64,000 nucleotides of DNA from Candidatus Colwellia aromaticivorans (GTDB lineage: Bacteria > Pseudomonadota > Gammaproteobacteria > Enterobacterales > Alteromonadaceae), in contig NZ_QOLD01000053.1 of assembly GCF_003333305.1 (NCBI RefSeq), forward strand, positions 1 through 64,000, given 5' to 3'. Below are positions 1 through 9,285 of the stretch, piece after piece (the stretch's first letter is position 1; every line of letters starts with the position of its first letter). A model generated the notes under the pieces. That model saw only the letters and a program-made list of their open reading frames with translations, was not told where the DNA came from and did not search any database. Made by a program: the position numbers and the translations under genes.

Positions 1-1
1 T

Positions 2-94
2 GAACATCCTGAGCGATGGTCAAAAAAAGAGAGAAACTGGCAGCCAATAGGCGCTGTGGAGTTAAATCCAGAGCAGCACAAAGAAGCTGCTTAA
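2..94 (+). CDS. 3' end of an unidentified CDS, possibly a transposase C-terminus (partial)
   Basis: An open frame enters from the left edge and ends at TAA 92-94. It encodes about 30 residues ending in a hydrophilic tail with the string WQPIGAVELNPE. That kind of W-x-P-x-x-x-V-x-LNP ending resembles the C-termini of some integrase-core (IS3-type) transposases, but this is recollection from a very short stretch. The start and the rest of the protein lie outside the window, so the family cannot be fixed. Confidence 0.35.
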   Translation, partial: EHPERWSKKERNWQPIGAVELNPEQHKEAA

Positions 95-260
95 CAATTT
101 AGGCGACAACTGCCTTGAAAAACGCCGTTAACTCAAATAAAGTTTGCAAACGTTTTGGTAAATATAAAAAAAATTGTTGGTGTATTTTTAATACTAACTA
201 ATTTTGTCAATAAGTTAACCAATTCCAGCAAGCGAAAATGAATCTATATATATCCCATAA

Positions 261-300
261 AAAAGACTGATAACTACTTTGAGTTATCAGCCTTTTGTTT
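261..300. terminator. Bidirectional rho-independent terminator
   Basis: CTGATAACT (267-275) pairs with AGTTATCAG (282-290). The stem is extended by AAAAG/CTTTT outside, with T-rich tails in both directions. It lies after the partial plus-strand gene and about 90 bp beyond the minus-strand cobO stop, so it can end both transcripts. Apart from this hairpin I see nothing in 95-391. Confidence 0.8.
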
Positions 301-391
301 TAAGCATTATAGTTATTTAGTGTTTTGTCTAACACAATACTCATGGTTAGTTCTTTTTAAGAGTATTGAGAATTAAATTATTTATCTAACA

Positions 392-1045
392 TTACCAATC
401 AAGCCCTTTTTGTGCCTTAACGCCAGCTTTGAAAGCATGTTTAATAGGCTGAACTTCTGATACCGTATCAGCCAATTCAATTAATCGACGATGACAGGCA
501 CGCCCTGTAATTAACACATGTTGCATTTTAGGTCGATTATTCAACGCCTCAATAATATCGTCTAGTTCAATATAGCCATACTTAACCATGTAGGTCATTT
601 CATCGAGTAAAACAATATCAAGGGATTCGTCGCTCAACATTTCCTTACTTTTTTGCCATGCAACTTTCGCCGCTGTTAAATCAGTTTCGGTGCTTTGCGT
701 TTCCCAAGTAAAGCCCGTGCCCATTACATGATGCTGAACAGCGAACTGCTTTAAAATATTCATTTCGCCGCACTCCCATTTACTACCTTTAATAAACTGA
801 ACAACACCTGCTTTTTGTCCATGACCAATAGCGCGTAATACCGTACCAAAGCCAGAAGTACTTTTGCCCTTACCGTTGCCAGTTATTACAACAAGAACAC
901 CACGTTCTTCTGTCGCTTGGGCAATTTTTTCATCAACTTTTGCTTTAATTTTCTTTTGGCGGTCGATATGTTTTTGTTCTTTAGCTGCTGCTTTTTCAAC
1001 TTCTATTTCGGCTTCTTTATTTACATCACTCATATTATTGCTCAT
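392..1045 (-). CDS. cobO: Cob(I)yrinic acid a,c-diamide adenosyltransferase
   Basis: Transfers the 5'-deoxyadenosyl group of ATP to the cobalt of cob(I)yrinate diamide or related corrinoids in the cytoplasm (BtuR/CobO/CobA family). The 217-residue length fits the family. The P-loop GNGKGKSTSGFG lies near residues 57-68, followed by VVQFIKG and the family DEMTYMVKYGY segment. The first 45 residues are charged and K/E-rich, as in other CobO proteins. It is the last gene of the riboswitch-led unit A and starts about 30 bp after the DUF2149 stop. A second in-frame ATG lies four codons in. Confidence 0.95.
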   Translation of the reverse strand: MSNNMSDVNKEAEIEVEKAAAKEQKHIDRQKKIKAKVDEKIAQATEERGVLVVITGNGKGKSTSGFGTVLRAIGHGQKAGVVQFIKGSKWECGEMNILKQFAVQHHVMGTGFTWETQSTETDLTAAKVAWQKSKEMLSDESLDIVLLDEMTYMVKYGYIELDDIIEALNNRPKMQHVLITGRACHRRLIELADTVSEVQPIKHAFKAGVKAQKGLDW

Positions 1046-1074
1046 TCTCTTTAATCATTTTGTTAATCATTGGG

Positions 1075-1422
1075 TTATTTATTACTGATCAGGATTAACT
1101 TACCCGTTTCAGGATCTCGATAAACTTGTCCCATCGACTGATAACCTTCTTGGCTTTTCAGTTTGTTTTTTAACGCTTCAGGTGTTGAAGTTAATTCTTT
1201 ACCGACAGAATCGACGGGTTGTATTTTTGCCGAAGACTCTTTACTTGTTGAAGACTCTAGCTGATTCACCCCGAAGTGTTGTTCTAATTCTGGACTTAGT
1301 GCCACAAGCGCGGCAATCAAGCCACAGGCAAAAACAAGCATGATATCAATCAGGTTCGCTAATGGACCTAAAGGTTCTTGCTCTTGACTATCAAATTGAC
1401 TACTGCGCCATTCGTTACTCAT
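1075..1422 (-). CDS. DUF2149 family protein, ExbD/TolR-like single-pass membrane protein
   Basis: About 115 residues. After a short polar cytoplasmic segment comes PLANLIDIMLVFACGLIAAL, one transmembrane helix with an embedded Asp. This mirrors the ExbD/TolR pattern (PLxDxxLVLLIIFM), where the Asp carries protons. A Gln/Ser-rich, probably periplasmic tail follows. The ATG at 1420-1422 is preferred over an upstream GTG because AAGG sits about 8 nt before it. The gene lies directly behind the ExbB/MotA-type gene, so the two probably form a channel pair working with the anchored CobN. The Pfam name is recalled; the partner role is inferred from order and the TM Asp. Confidence 0.75.
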   Translation of the reverse strand: MSNEWRSSQFDSQEQEPLGPLANLIDIMLVFACGLIAALVALSPELEQHFGVNQLESSTSKESSAKIQPVDSVGKELTSTPEALKNKLKSQEGYQSMGQVYRDPETGKLILISNK

Positions 1423-1432
1423 TTTATTCACC

Positions 1433-1939
1433 TTATGCGCTTTTTGCTACAACAGTTTCAAGAGATGTTTTTGAATCGATTGTTGATAAGGCATTATGTA
1501 CTTCATCATCTAAACGTTGCATGGCGTTATCATACCAACGTCTGCGCATTCGCCCTAAAATAAAACCAATAACACCGGCAAGTAAGCCAATAATCGTGGT
1601 ATCAAAGGCGACGGTCATTGCGGTCGTTAAAATACTAATATCACCGGTACCTAATGCCGATAAGCCAGGGCCTAATGGGATTAATGTTCCCATTAAACCT
1701 AGCATTGGCGCTATGCGCGTAATAAAGTCTGCGCGCTCGATGCGTTTTTTCCCTTGTTCAATCAATTGGCGCCTTTTATTTGCCGCGACTAAAGCTGGAA
1801 TAACAAAGAAGCGCTCGCCGATAGCGATGCCTAATTCATAAATAGCCAAGGCGGTAAAAAACAATAATCCCCACACTACTGGTTGTAATAACCAAGAGGT
1901 AATTAAATGCATTAACTCTAAAGAAAAACCATATAACAT
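1433..1939 (-). CDS. MotA/TolQ/ExbB-type proton channel family protein
   Basis: About 168 residues with three predicted membrane segments. The conserved family core RIAPMLGLMGTLIPLGPGL is followed by a long hydrophobic pair and the basic loop GRMRRRWYD. Such proteins pair with ExbD/TolR/MotB-like subunits to couple the proton or sodium gradient to work across the envelope. The ATG at 1937-1939 is chosen because GGAG lies 8 nt upstream and the start is 1 bp past the cobN stop. A longer frame to 1987 would overlap cobN. Tight spacing to cobN and the DUF2149 gene argues for a three-part complex (inference). Confidence 0.85.
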   Translation of the reverse strand: MLYGFSLELMHLITSWLLQPVVWGLLFFTALAIYELGIAIGERFFVIPALVAANKRRQLIEQGKKRIERADFITRIAPMLGLMGTLIPLGPGLSALGTGDISILTTAMTVAFDTTIIGLLAGVIGFILGRMRRRWYDNAMQRLDDEVHNALSTIDSKTSLETVVAKSA

Positions 1940-1940
1940 A

Positions 1941-4900
1941 TTAAGACTCCAACTTATGTATTTGACGACGAGCACGAAGATAGCCACTGAGCACCAATAG
2001 AAAGATCACAATAACCAAGCCAAACAATAAATAATCATTTTCCAATAACTGTTCATCCTTGCTTTCATCATAATTTTCCGATGACTTTGCATCTTCAGCA
2101 TTATTCTCTACCGCTTGATTATCTTCCTTTATTTGTGAAGACGCTGAAGGTTCAGCATTTTCCCGTTCGATTGCTGTGCTAATTTCTTGAAGATGCTGCA
2201 CACCAGAGCCGATATCACCAACAGGCGTATGATTCGCCGCGGCTAAAACCTCTGCTAATTGGCTATTTAACTGTGCTGACAACATGGGTTTAATAAAATC
2301 ATAAATAGGATGATTAGCATGGGTATGTCCGCTGCCTGGAATGCCATTTTCAATAATGTTTTTGGCAAACTTTTCAGCAAGCTGTGTTTGCGTTTCTTGT
2401 GTTGCTTGCCAAAAGCCCTTTTCGATGGCAACTAGCATCACAGCTAGGATATTACTTTGCACATGAATATTATGCTTTTCTTGTAAAAACTCATCTAAGC
2501 CTATCTCTAAGCTGTCATCTATATAAATAGCCTTTAAATCTTCCCATACCCAAGAACGAATAATTTCAGGGCTAGTCGCTTGCCAGCCCCAAAGGTTTTC
2601 AATGAACTCACTGCCCATAGTTCTTGCGCCTGCGTAACCTTGTCTCATTAATGGTTGTATCCACTGTCTATTAAGAAAACGCCCGCGTAATTCTGACAAC
2701 AAGGCCGTTTGCAGCGGATCAATAGAGAGTTGTTTATTATTAGCGTGAGAAATAACAAAACTGTTTGGTTGCTCACCTGCAATGGTTTCTATTGCTAGAT
2801 TTAAGCCGCCCAAATAGTCATAAGCATCGTTGTTATCGATTAAGCCATATAGGTTACTCGCTCGCCCTAGATACGTATTATTCACATGTGCCAGTTGTTG
2901 GCGAAATAACGTCTGAACATTGCTGCCCATTTCCACACCAGCAGAGGGTGCACCGTAAGCGTGACTCATGCGTTTAATATAAGCTTCACCTAATTGTTTG
3001 CGTTCTTGCCATGCACCAGAACGTTCAGCTAAGCGGTTAATACCCGCGCCATAAGCGCCCGGTGCTGTACCAAAAATACGGTAACTTGCCTGACGACCTA
3101 GTAATTCTGGGCTTATATTGCCATTTATGCGTAATAAATTTTGTGCTTCGAGTAGCCAATTACTGGCAACAAAGTTACTCGCTAAGCTCTCATTAAACTC
3201 ATGCTTTTGCTGGTCAAGCATGTGGGCAACAGGTTGTAATGCTGCTTGTAATGCACTGATTAATGCGGGGTGGTCGCGTTCGATTATTTTTTTACTTGCC
3301 GCGAGTGCCAGTAATACAGAACGGTCGAGCCAAGCGAGCTGTTGAGCATATAAATCTCTGAATAAGCCTGATGTGGTAAAAACAATATCACGGCGTTCAT
3401 TACGCTTATTGTCGAGCGGCATAAGTTCTAGAGACTTTAAGATGCCACGACGATTCCACACTGGCTTAACGCCGAGCATATCCATACCAAAAGCAATCAT
3501 AGCGCCTTCGTCACGAACCGCATCAGATGCCCATAAAATAACGGCTTCTTTGTGAGTTTTATCAACAACTGGATTTTTCTCTCTAGCTTTATTTGCCAAT
3601 TGTTGGCCCGTTGAAAAGCCTAACTGTGAAGGTATCAGGCTACCATCAAGTGCATAAAAATTACGGCCCGTTGGTAAAGCATCAGGAGTTCTTATGGGAT
3701 CATTGCCTTTACCTGGCGCAACAAAGCCACCATTTAAGGCATTGAGTAGTGCTGACATTTCACTTTTTGGAGACTTAATCAGATTTGCTTTTATTTGCTT
3801 GCGCTGAATTTTATCAAAGTCTAATTCGCCTTTTTCAATGGACTCCATCATTATTTCGATAGCATCTTGTTGCCAACCTTTACCATAAACATGTAACCCT
3901 AATGGCATGAAGTCTTCTTGTAGCTTTGTTAAGTAATGCCCTACTTCATGGAGTAAAAAGTCGTCATCAACTTCACCAAAGCCAATACCACGGACCTGTA
4001 GCTCTTCATCCATACTGGCAACAAGTTCGTCGGTTAAATTAAGTACTTCTATTTTATGACGCAAAGCTTTAATCGCTTTTTTCTTAGTATCTTGATTCGA
4101 CGCTGCTTCTGCACTTTCAATTAACTGACGTAGTTGCAATAAGCCGTCATATAACTCAGTTGTTGCTAGCGGTGGCGTTAAGTGGTCTAACATAACGCCA
4201 ATACCGCGACGTTTCGCTTGAATGCCTTCACCAACACCATCAACAATATAAGGATAAATACTCGGAATACTTTCGATAACAAGTGACGGATAATCGCTGG
4301 CAGACAAGCCAACCGCACGTTTAGGTAAAAACTCATAAGTTGAATGTCGACCTAAATGCACAATGGCATTGGCTTTAAAAACATCGCGTAAATGATAATA
4401 GAAAGCTAAATGTTGATGTGGTGGTGGGAAGGTCATATTGGCATGTAATAGTTCTTCATTTAGCTCCCAACCTCTTGGTGGTCGCGGCCCTAAAAAGATA
4501 TTGCCAAATTGAACACCCGGTAGCAAAATTTCATTATTCCATACCATGGTTTTTCCAGGAACTTTGCCCCAGCCACGAATACCTTCAATTTGCATGGTAA
4601 TTAACGCCTTTTTGAGCGCTTCAGCTTCTTGCCATTGCTCTGCTGTAATAGGGCTACTTTCAATATTTAAGCTGATTAAACCTCTATATTTATGGGTCAG
4701 TTGCTCAAGAAGGTCTAATGCACGCACTCGACCTTTATGGCGAATACCGTCTAGCGCATGGTGTAAATCAACCGAGGTGCTCTCAACATTTTCAAGTAAA
4801 GCTTCTAATACCGATTTACGTTCAAGTGCAGAAAGGCTGGCAAGTTCTTCTTGACCATTTTCAAGAAGATATAGCTTAACTCTCGCATGTAAATACCCTA

Positions 4901-6566
4901 ATGGGCCTTCAACCATTTCAGCTTTCACAATATCGGGTAAGGTTTCAAAGTAGCCTTGATACTGGCTTACCGACATAGTATTAATCAGACCCGACATTTT
5001 ATTTAAAGCACCAGCATCTTGCGGTAAGTTAACCGCTTTTAGCTGTAATAAGTCGAGCAATTCATCGGCAGATTTTGGGAAGTCAGCTTCTGGGCCAAGA
5101 TCATAACCCTCCACTTTTAGTCGCTGTAATATGTGCCACAATGACTGTTGTACATCTAAGTTATCTGCGCCGATGTTATGTCGTCCTGGAGGATGATTGT
5201 AATAAACAATCGCCACTTTCTTGGTCGAGTTATCGCTAGTTTTTAGTGCTAACCATGCATTCACCCGAGCTTGTAAACGCTCAATCTCTGTTGTTAACAC
5301 TTGGCTAATAGATAAACTAGCACCTGTTAGTGGATCTAATTTAGCGCTTGAAGCCAGCGCTAAAACGTGGGGCTGAGAAACACCTTGTAGTTCAGGCATT
5401 GCCACGCGGTAGTGAACACTGTCACTGGGTAATCCTGTCGGAGAAAGTTCATATTCTAATACGCTAAGTTCAGTAACCCTGATACCTTTAAATACAGGAA
5501 TGTTCAATACCTTAAGTTTTTCAGTGACCGCTTCTCGTCCTTCCCCGCCACCAATAACAAAGTCTTGTAATGCTATTAGCGCAAATGGCTGTGTTGTCTC
5601 TAAAGTGAGCAGTTGTTCTATCGCTTGTTCGCTAGGTTTTCCCCAGCCCGCAAGTACTGAAACACACAACCATTGGCTTTCGCATAATTGCTGATGCAAT
5701 TGCCATTGCCCCGGTTGATCGCCGGTATCATGATCAATCAAAAAGATCACTGGCTTAGCTTGATTGTCTTTGATGTTTTTCTTGAGTTCGTCAACGTTAA
5801 TAAGTTGCTCTTGCCAATAAAAACGTATCGGTTGAAGAGGTAAAACATTCGCTGCCTGTGCTAGCAATTTTTTCCGGTTAGCCGCTGAGGATGGCGTGGA
5901 AATCTGTGTTAACCAACCAAACAGTTGCCCAAGGTTTTCTTTGCCTCTGTTTTGCCAGTAAGCACGCGCTTGCAACCAGTGAGCGAAATGTGGCCATTCT
6001 TTTTGTTTGGCTGTTAAAGCGCTTAAGTAGTCATTTTTATCTAATGAAGCCATCAAGTGTTGTAATTGTTTTTTAGATAATTTGGTAATACTCCCGCCTT
6101 GCGCATCTTGATGCAACGCCATTAAACGTCGATCGGTATTGAGCATTAAGCGGGTTTGCTGGGGTTGATACTGTAACGAGAGTAAACGTTCAACTGACTC
6201 ACCAAAAACACCGGCAATAACTAACGCTTGATGTTGATTAATCAGTTGCTGTATTTGTTGATTGGTTAACTGATTCAATTGGCTGACACTACGAATGGTA
6301 ATGCTACTTTCTGATGATGGGCCGTTACTTAAGTTTTGCATTGCTAAAAATTGATGCGCGCCTGCAACAATACTTGCTGCAGAACGATCTGAAACCAATG
6401 CCAGTATTTTAAGTTCTGCGGCACTAAGCGTTAGGCTACTGATAGTTGCAACAAAACATAAAGCCATCGGAAAGTAATTTTTGTCTATTCCATTCCTCAC
6501 AGTGTTTTTAAAAAAATATTGTATTACTTGTTTGTAAAAAATGAAGCTGAACATCATAACTCTCAT
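1941..6566 (-). CDS. cobN: CobN/BchH-type cobaltochelatase large subunit, predicted periplasmic and membrane-anchored
   Basis: A large chelatase subunit of up to 1541 residues; classical cytoplasmic CobN is roughly 1250-1300. The CobN/BchH core is clear, for example HLGRHSTYEFLPKR (around residue 735), YPYIVDGVGEGIQAKRR and DEGAMIAFGMDMLG. The N-terminus contains the hydrophobic, signal-like MALCFVATISSLTLSAAE. The C-terminus has an acidic linker of about 60 residues, then LLFGLVIVIFLLVLSGYL and a basic tail RARRQIHK. By the positive-inside rule the main domain lies in the periplasm. The true start is uncertain: Met 1, 4, 5 and 34 (6467) are candidates and none has a strong SD. AAA+ and VWA partner subunits are absent from the window. 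Confidence 0.85.
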   Translation of the reverse strand: MRVMMFSFIFYKQVIQYFFKNTVRNGIDKNYFPMALCFVATISSLTLSAAELKILALVSDRSAASIVAGAHQFLAMQNLSNGPSSESSITIRSVSQLNQLTNQQIQQLINQHQALVIAGVFGESVERLLSLQYQPQQTRLMLNTDRRLMALHQDAQGGSITKLSKKQLQHLMASLDKNDYLSALTAKQKEWPHFAHWLQARAYWQNRGKENLGQLFGWLTQISTPSSAANRKKLLAQAANVLPLQPIRFYWQEQLINVDELKKNIKDNQAKPVIFLIDHDTGDQPGQWQLHQQLCESQWLCVSVLAGWGKPSEQAIEQLLTLETTQPFALIALQDFVIGGGEGREAVTEKLKVLNIPVFKGIRVTELSVLEYELSPTGLPSDSVHYRVAMPELQGVSQPHVLALASSAKLDPLTGASLSISQVLTTEIERLQARVNAWLALKTSDNSTKKVAIVYYNHPPGRHNIGADNLDVQQSLWHILQRLKVEGYDLGPEADFPKSADELLDLLQLKAVNLPQDAGALNKMSGLINTMSVSQYQGYFETLPDIVKAEMVEGPLGYLHARVKLYLLENGQEELASLSALERKSVLEALLENVESTSVDLHHALDGIRHKGRVRALDLLEQLTHKYRGLISLNIESSPITAEQWQEAEALKKALITMQIEGIRGWGKVPGKTMVWNNEILLPGVQFGNIFLGPRPPRGWELNEELLHANMTFPPPHQHLAFYYHLRDVFKANAIVHLGRHSTYEFLPKRAVGLSASDYPSLVIESIPSIYPYIVDGVGEGIQAKRRGIGVMLDHLTPPLATTELYDGLLQLRQLIESAEAASNQDTKKKAIKALRHKIEVLNLTDELVASMDEELQVRGIGFGEVDDDFLLHEVGHYLTKLQEDFMPLGLHVYGKGWQQDAIEIMMESIEKGELDFDKIQRKQIKANLIKSPKSEMSALLNALNGGFVAPGKGNDPIRTPDALPTGRNFYALDGSLIPSQLGFSTGQQLANKAREKNPVVDKTHKEAVILWASDAVRDEGAMIAFGMDMLGVKPVWNRRGILKSLELMPLDNKRNERRDIVFTTSGLFRDLYAQQLAWLDRSVLLALAASKKIIERDHPALISALQAALQPVAHMLDQQKHEFNESLASNFVASNWLLEAQNLLRINGNISPELLGRQASYRIFGTAPGAYGAGINRLAERSGAWQERKQLGEAYIKRMSHAYGAPSAGVEMGSNVQTLFRQQLAHVNNTYLGRASNLYGLIDNNDAYDYLGGLNLAIETIAGEQPNSFVISHANNKQLSIDPLQTALLSELRGRFLNRQWIQPLMRQGYAGARTMGSEFIENLWGWQATSPEIIRSWVWEDLKAIYIDDSLEIGLDEFLQEKHNIHVQSNILAVMLVAIEKGFWQATQETQTQLAEKFAKNIIENGIPGSGHTHANHPIYDFIKPMLSAQLNSQLAEVLAAANHTPVGDIGSGVQHLQEISTAIERENAEPSASSQIKEDNQAVENNAEDAKSSENYDESKDEQLLENDYLLFGLVIVIFLLVLSGYLRARRQIHKLES

Positions 6567-6611
6567 ATAAAAGTGTTAATATAATAATGATCTATATCGT
6601 TAGTCGATACG

Positions 6612-8012
6612 CTAAAAGCAGCGTGTTTTATTAAAAATACGTAATGCTAAACTAGGATTACTTGGCAGGTACCAGTGCATATATGAGGCAAGAATATTGT
6701 TATGTAGATAGACAAACTCGCCTGCGCGTTCACTTGGGTGATGCGTAGTTTGGCAACTCGGTTCAAGATCAATTTCTGCTGAGGAATAATGAAAACTATG
6801 CCCTCGCATTATATTGCCCTCAATATTTACCCCTTCACTTTGATCAAATGAAGGTAAGTCGACCCACTGTGAGCCTATTGAAGCGAGCTTTTTCTGCATA
6901 ATAGCTTTACCCGGCATCAGTCCAAGCATGGAAAACTGTTGACCCGACAAATCGGTAAGTTGATCAAGTAAGTACAACATGCCCCCACATTCAGCAATGA
7001 TAGGTTTGTTACTTGAAGAAAAATGTCTCACATCATTTAGAAAAGTCACATTGTTCATTAACTTCTCAGCATATAATTCCGGATAGCCACCAGGAATATA
7101 CAGAACATCACCTTCAGGTAAATTCGCATCTGTAAGTGCAGAGCAATAAATAAGTTCTGCTCCTGCTTGTTCTAAAAAGGCGATATTAGCTGCATAAATA
7201 AAACTAAAAGCATTGTCTCGAACAATAATGACGCGAGTACCCTTTAATGCTTGATGAACAACCCTTTGTTCGTTTTCTAGTGTAAAGAATTCTACTTTTT
7301 CTGGTAAATCTGTAAGGCCAGTATTCGCTATATGGCTCGAAGCTTGATCAAGTTGGGCATCAATATCAGCAAGTTCTTGTGCTTGTACTAAACCCAAGTG
7401 GCGCTCTGGTAAGGTAATGGTCTCGTCTCTTGGAATACGCCCATGAAAGCGAATGTCATCTGACAAGTGACTACTCAACATTTCTGCATGACGATCTGAA
7501 TTGACTCGATTACCAATCACGCCATAAAAAGGTAGGTCTTCACGAAACTTGACCAAACCAAATACCACCGCCGCAAACGTTTGTGCCATGGCCTTAGCAT
7601 CAATAACACCTAATACCGGTATATTAAAATATTGCGCTAAATCTGCACTACTCGGCGTCCCATCGAATAAGCCCATAACACCTTCAATCAAAATAAGATC
7701 CGATTCCATCGCCGCGCGATAAAGTAATTCTCGACAACCTTGCTCACCCACTAGCCACAAATCTAATTGATAAACTAATTCACCACTGGCTTTGCGTAAA
7801 ATCATAGGGTCAATAAAGTCTGGCCCCACTTTAAAAACGGTCACTTTACGACCTTGATTACGGTGATAACGTGCAAGTGCAGCTGTTACAGTCGTTTTAC
7901 CCGAGCCGGAGTGCGGAGCAGCAATAATTAATGCTGAGCACATAGCACCACTACCTACTTGGTGTTCTGCTTTATCTTGAAACGGTAATTTTTTATTATT
8001 CGATAATGCCAT
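6612..8012 (-). CDS. cbiA: Cobyrinate a,c-diamide synthase
   Basis: Glutamine- and ATP-dependent amidation of the a and c carboxylates of cobyrinate (CobB/CbiA). The 466-residue protein starts with a dethiobiotin-synthetase-like domain carrying the P-loop APHSGSGKTTVTAAL (about 32-46). It ends with a class I amidotransferase domain, nucleophile Cys in PIIAECGGMLYL and the His region near HSFHYSS. It lies between the riboswitch-controlled membrane protein gene (46 bp upstream) and cobN. Residues 1-23 precede the usual family start, so Met24 is an alternative. A GAGA about 8 nt before the first ATG supports the longer form. Confidence 0.95.
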   Translation of the reverse strand: MALSNNKKLPFQDKAEHQVGSGAMCSALIIAAPHSGSGKTTVTAALARYHRNQGRKVTVFKVGPDFIDPMILRKASGELVYQLDLWLVGEQGCRELLYRAAMESDLILIEGVMGLFDGTPSSADLAQYFNIPVLGVIDAKAMAQTFAAVVFGLVKFREDLPFYGVIGNRVNSDRHAEMLSSHLSDDIRFHGRIPRDETITLPERHLGLVQAQELADIDAQLDQASSHIANTGLTDLPEKVEFFTLENEQRVVHQALKGTRVIIVRDNAFSFIYAANIAFLEQAGAELIYCSALTDANLPEGDVLYIPGGYPELYAEKLMNNVTFLNDVRHFSSSNKPIIAECGGMLYLLDQLTDLSGQQFSMLGLMPGKAIMQKKLASIGSQWVDLPSFDQSEGVNIEGNIMRGHSFHYSSAEIDLEPSCQTTHHPSERAGEFVYLHNNILASYMHWYLPSNPSLALRIFNKTRCF

Positions 8013-8058
8013 TAAGTAATCTCTTCTAAATAATTGTGTTTGTTATTTCTAGATGCAG

Positions 8059-8670
8059 CTAAAGTTGCTTATTCATGTAGATATTAGCATTTACCAAATT
8101 TTCCTTGAAAAAATGACTCAGGGTAAAATCAATGACAATAGCGGAAACTACATAGAAAATAGGATTCGAAATAGATTTAAAATAATATTTATCAATACGA
8201 GTTGCATATTCCGACCACGACAAATCAGGGAACTTACCTGATAACGTGTAATAACTGCCATTTGAAATGAAGAATGCAATTGAACTAGCAATAAACAAGG
8301 CTAATGCCACCTTAACAATATTTACTTGCCAAGCGTTTTGCTGCCAATTTGGTTTAATATAAAAGCCGGCAGTAAACATAGCCGCATAACTGAATACCAA
8401 TGCAGGATAAGATGTCGTTATACAATCGCCAAACTGACCGCGATAATATGATGAAGCGAGATCTATAGTGACCGATAAAATATAGAAAAACCAAAACATT
8501 TTAATGTTACGTAAGTACATTCCTGCTAAGAAAAAAATAGCAATTGATGCACTGGGTAAGTGATTCAAACTGGCAAAGTGATGTGTGCGTGTGGCGAGCA
8601 TGAGCAAGGTTAATATTGCAAATACCGCAATGAGCAAGCTAATAGGTAATTTTTGGTTGATTGATTTCAT
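8059..8670 (-). CDS. Riboswitch-controlled integral membrane protein, predicted B12/cobalt-related transporter
   Basis: 203 residues with five or six hydrophobic segments. A conserved-looking block ATRTHHFASLNHLPSASIA is followed by FFLAGMYL. Proteins of this appearance are found in B12 clusters of Pseudomonas and relatives and have been loosely annotated as cobalamin or cobalt transport components; I know no experimental function. It is the first gene after a cobalamin riboswitch and precedes cbiA and cobN, so its expression should rise when B12 is scarce. Cobalt or corrinoid import is the natural guess (inference). No ATPase motif is present, so it would be a secondary transporter or a substrate-binding membrane component. 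Confidence 0.7.
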   Translation of the reverse strand: MKSINQKLPISLLIAVFAILTLLMLATRTHHFASLNHLPSASIAIFFLAGMYLRNIKMFWFFYILSVTIDLASSYYRGQFGDCITTSYPALVFSYAAMFTAGFYIKPNWQQNAWQVNIVKVALALFIASSIAFFISNGSYYTLSGKFPDLSWSEYATRIDKYYFKSISNPIFYVVSAIVIDFTLSHFFKENLVNANIYMNKQL

Positions 8671-8877
8671 TACGATCCCGTAGTCTAAAATACATAGAAT
8701 TTAACGGTGTAGGAAATCAAAGTTAGTAAACGGTGTTAGTCGCGTAATTAGCTATTAACGCGATGAAAATGAGCTATTCATACATTAAGTAATCGCGCAG
8801 CTATAACTCAGGCCGTATACTGTTCTCTGAATCACCGCCCACCGCAGTTGTCGAGTAAAACCTATAAATAGGTTTGA

Positions 8878-9060
8878 TTAGGCCGGTCTCCGGACTCCTG
8901 ATCATTGCATTTGCAACACCTTCCCATATGTTCACTATTGTAATGTGCTAAATAGTGATTCAATACAGTGGTTTTGTTGCTGCTCACAGTTACCGTTGCG
9001 GGGGCAGTACTGGTATTTCACCAGTTTCACGTTTCATCTTCACTAATTGTATTTTGTCTT
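8878..9060 (-). promoter_or_regulatory. Cobalamin riboswitch 1 (unit A leader)
   Basis: Read on the minus strand it has the core ACTGCCCCCGCAACGGTAA (about 8987-9005), an upstream CTGGTGAAATACCAG stem, the GGGAAGGTGTTGCAAATGCA segment and the 3' B12 box AGTCCGGAGACCGGCC (8881-8896). It sits about 200 nt before the membrane protein start. A hairpin AAACCTATTTATAGGTTT follows directly and may be the expression platform. The rest of the 8671-9285 gap holds no gene that I can support. I found no second riboswitch facing the plus-strand operon. Confidence 0.93.
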
Positions 9061-9285
9061 AAATTTATAAAACATAAATACACTTGAAGACACCTAAATC
9101 AGCGCAGATAATACGCCATGAATCGTAGTTATTCAACAATTAACACGGTTTATAGCCACACCTGAGGGCGAAAAAACAAAATATTTCCCATAAATAATAT
9201 TTGCATTGAACCTAGGTAGTGATTTGGTTATTCTCTTCGTCCGCATAAATGATTATGACAACTGCATGATTGGTATTTAAATCAA

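Noticed and set aside
864-1088. Hydrophobic plus-strand frame opposite cobO
   Set aside because: Antisense shadow of the conserved P-loop region of cobO.
9060-9285. Riboswitch for the plus-strand cobC-cbiB-cobD block
   Set aside because: No B12 box or CCCCGCAAC core is visible on the plus strand.
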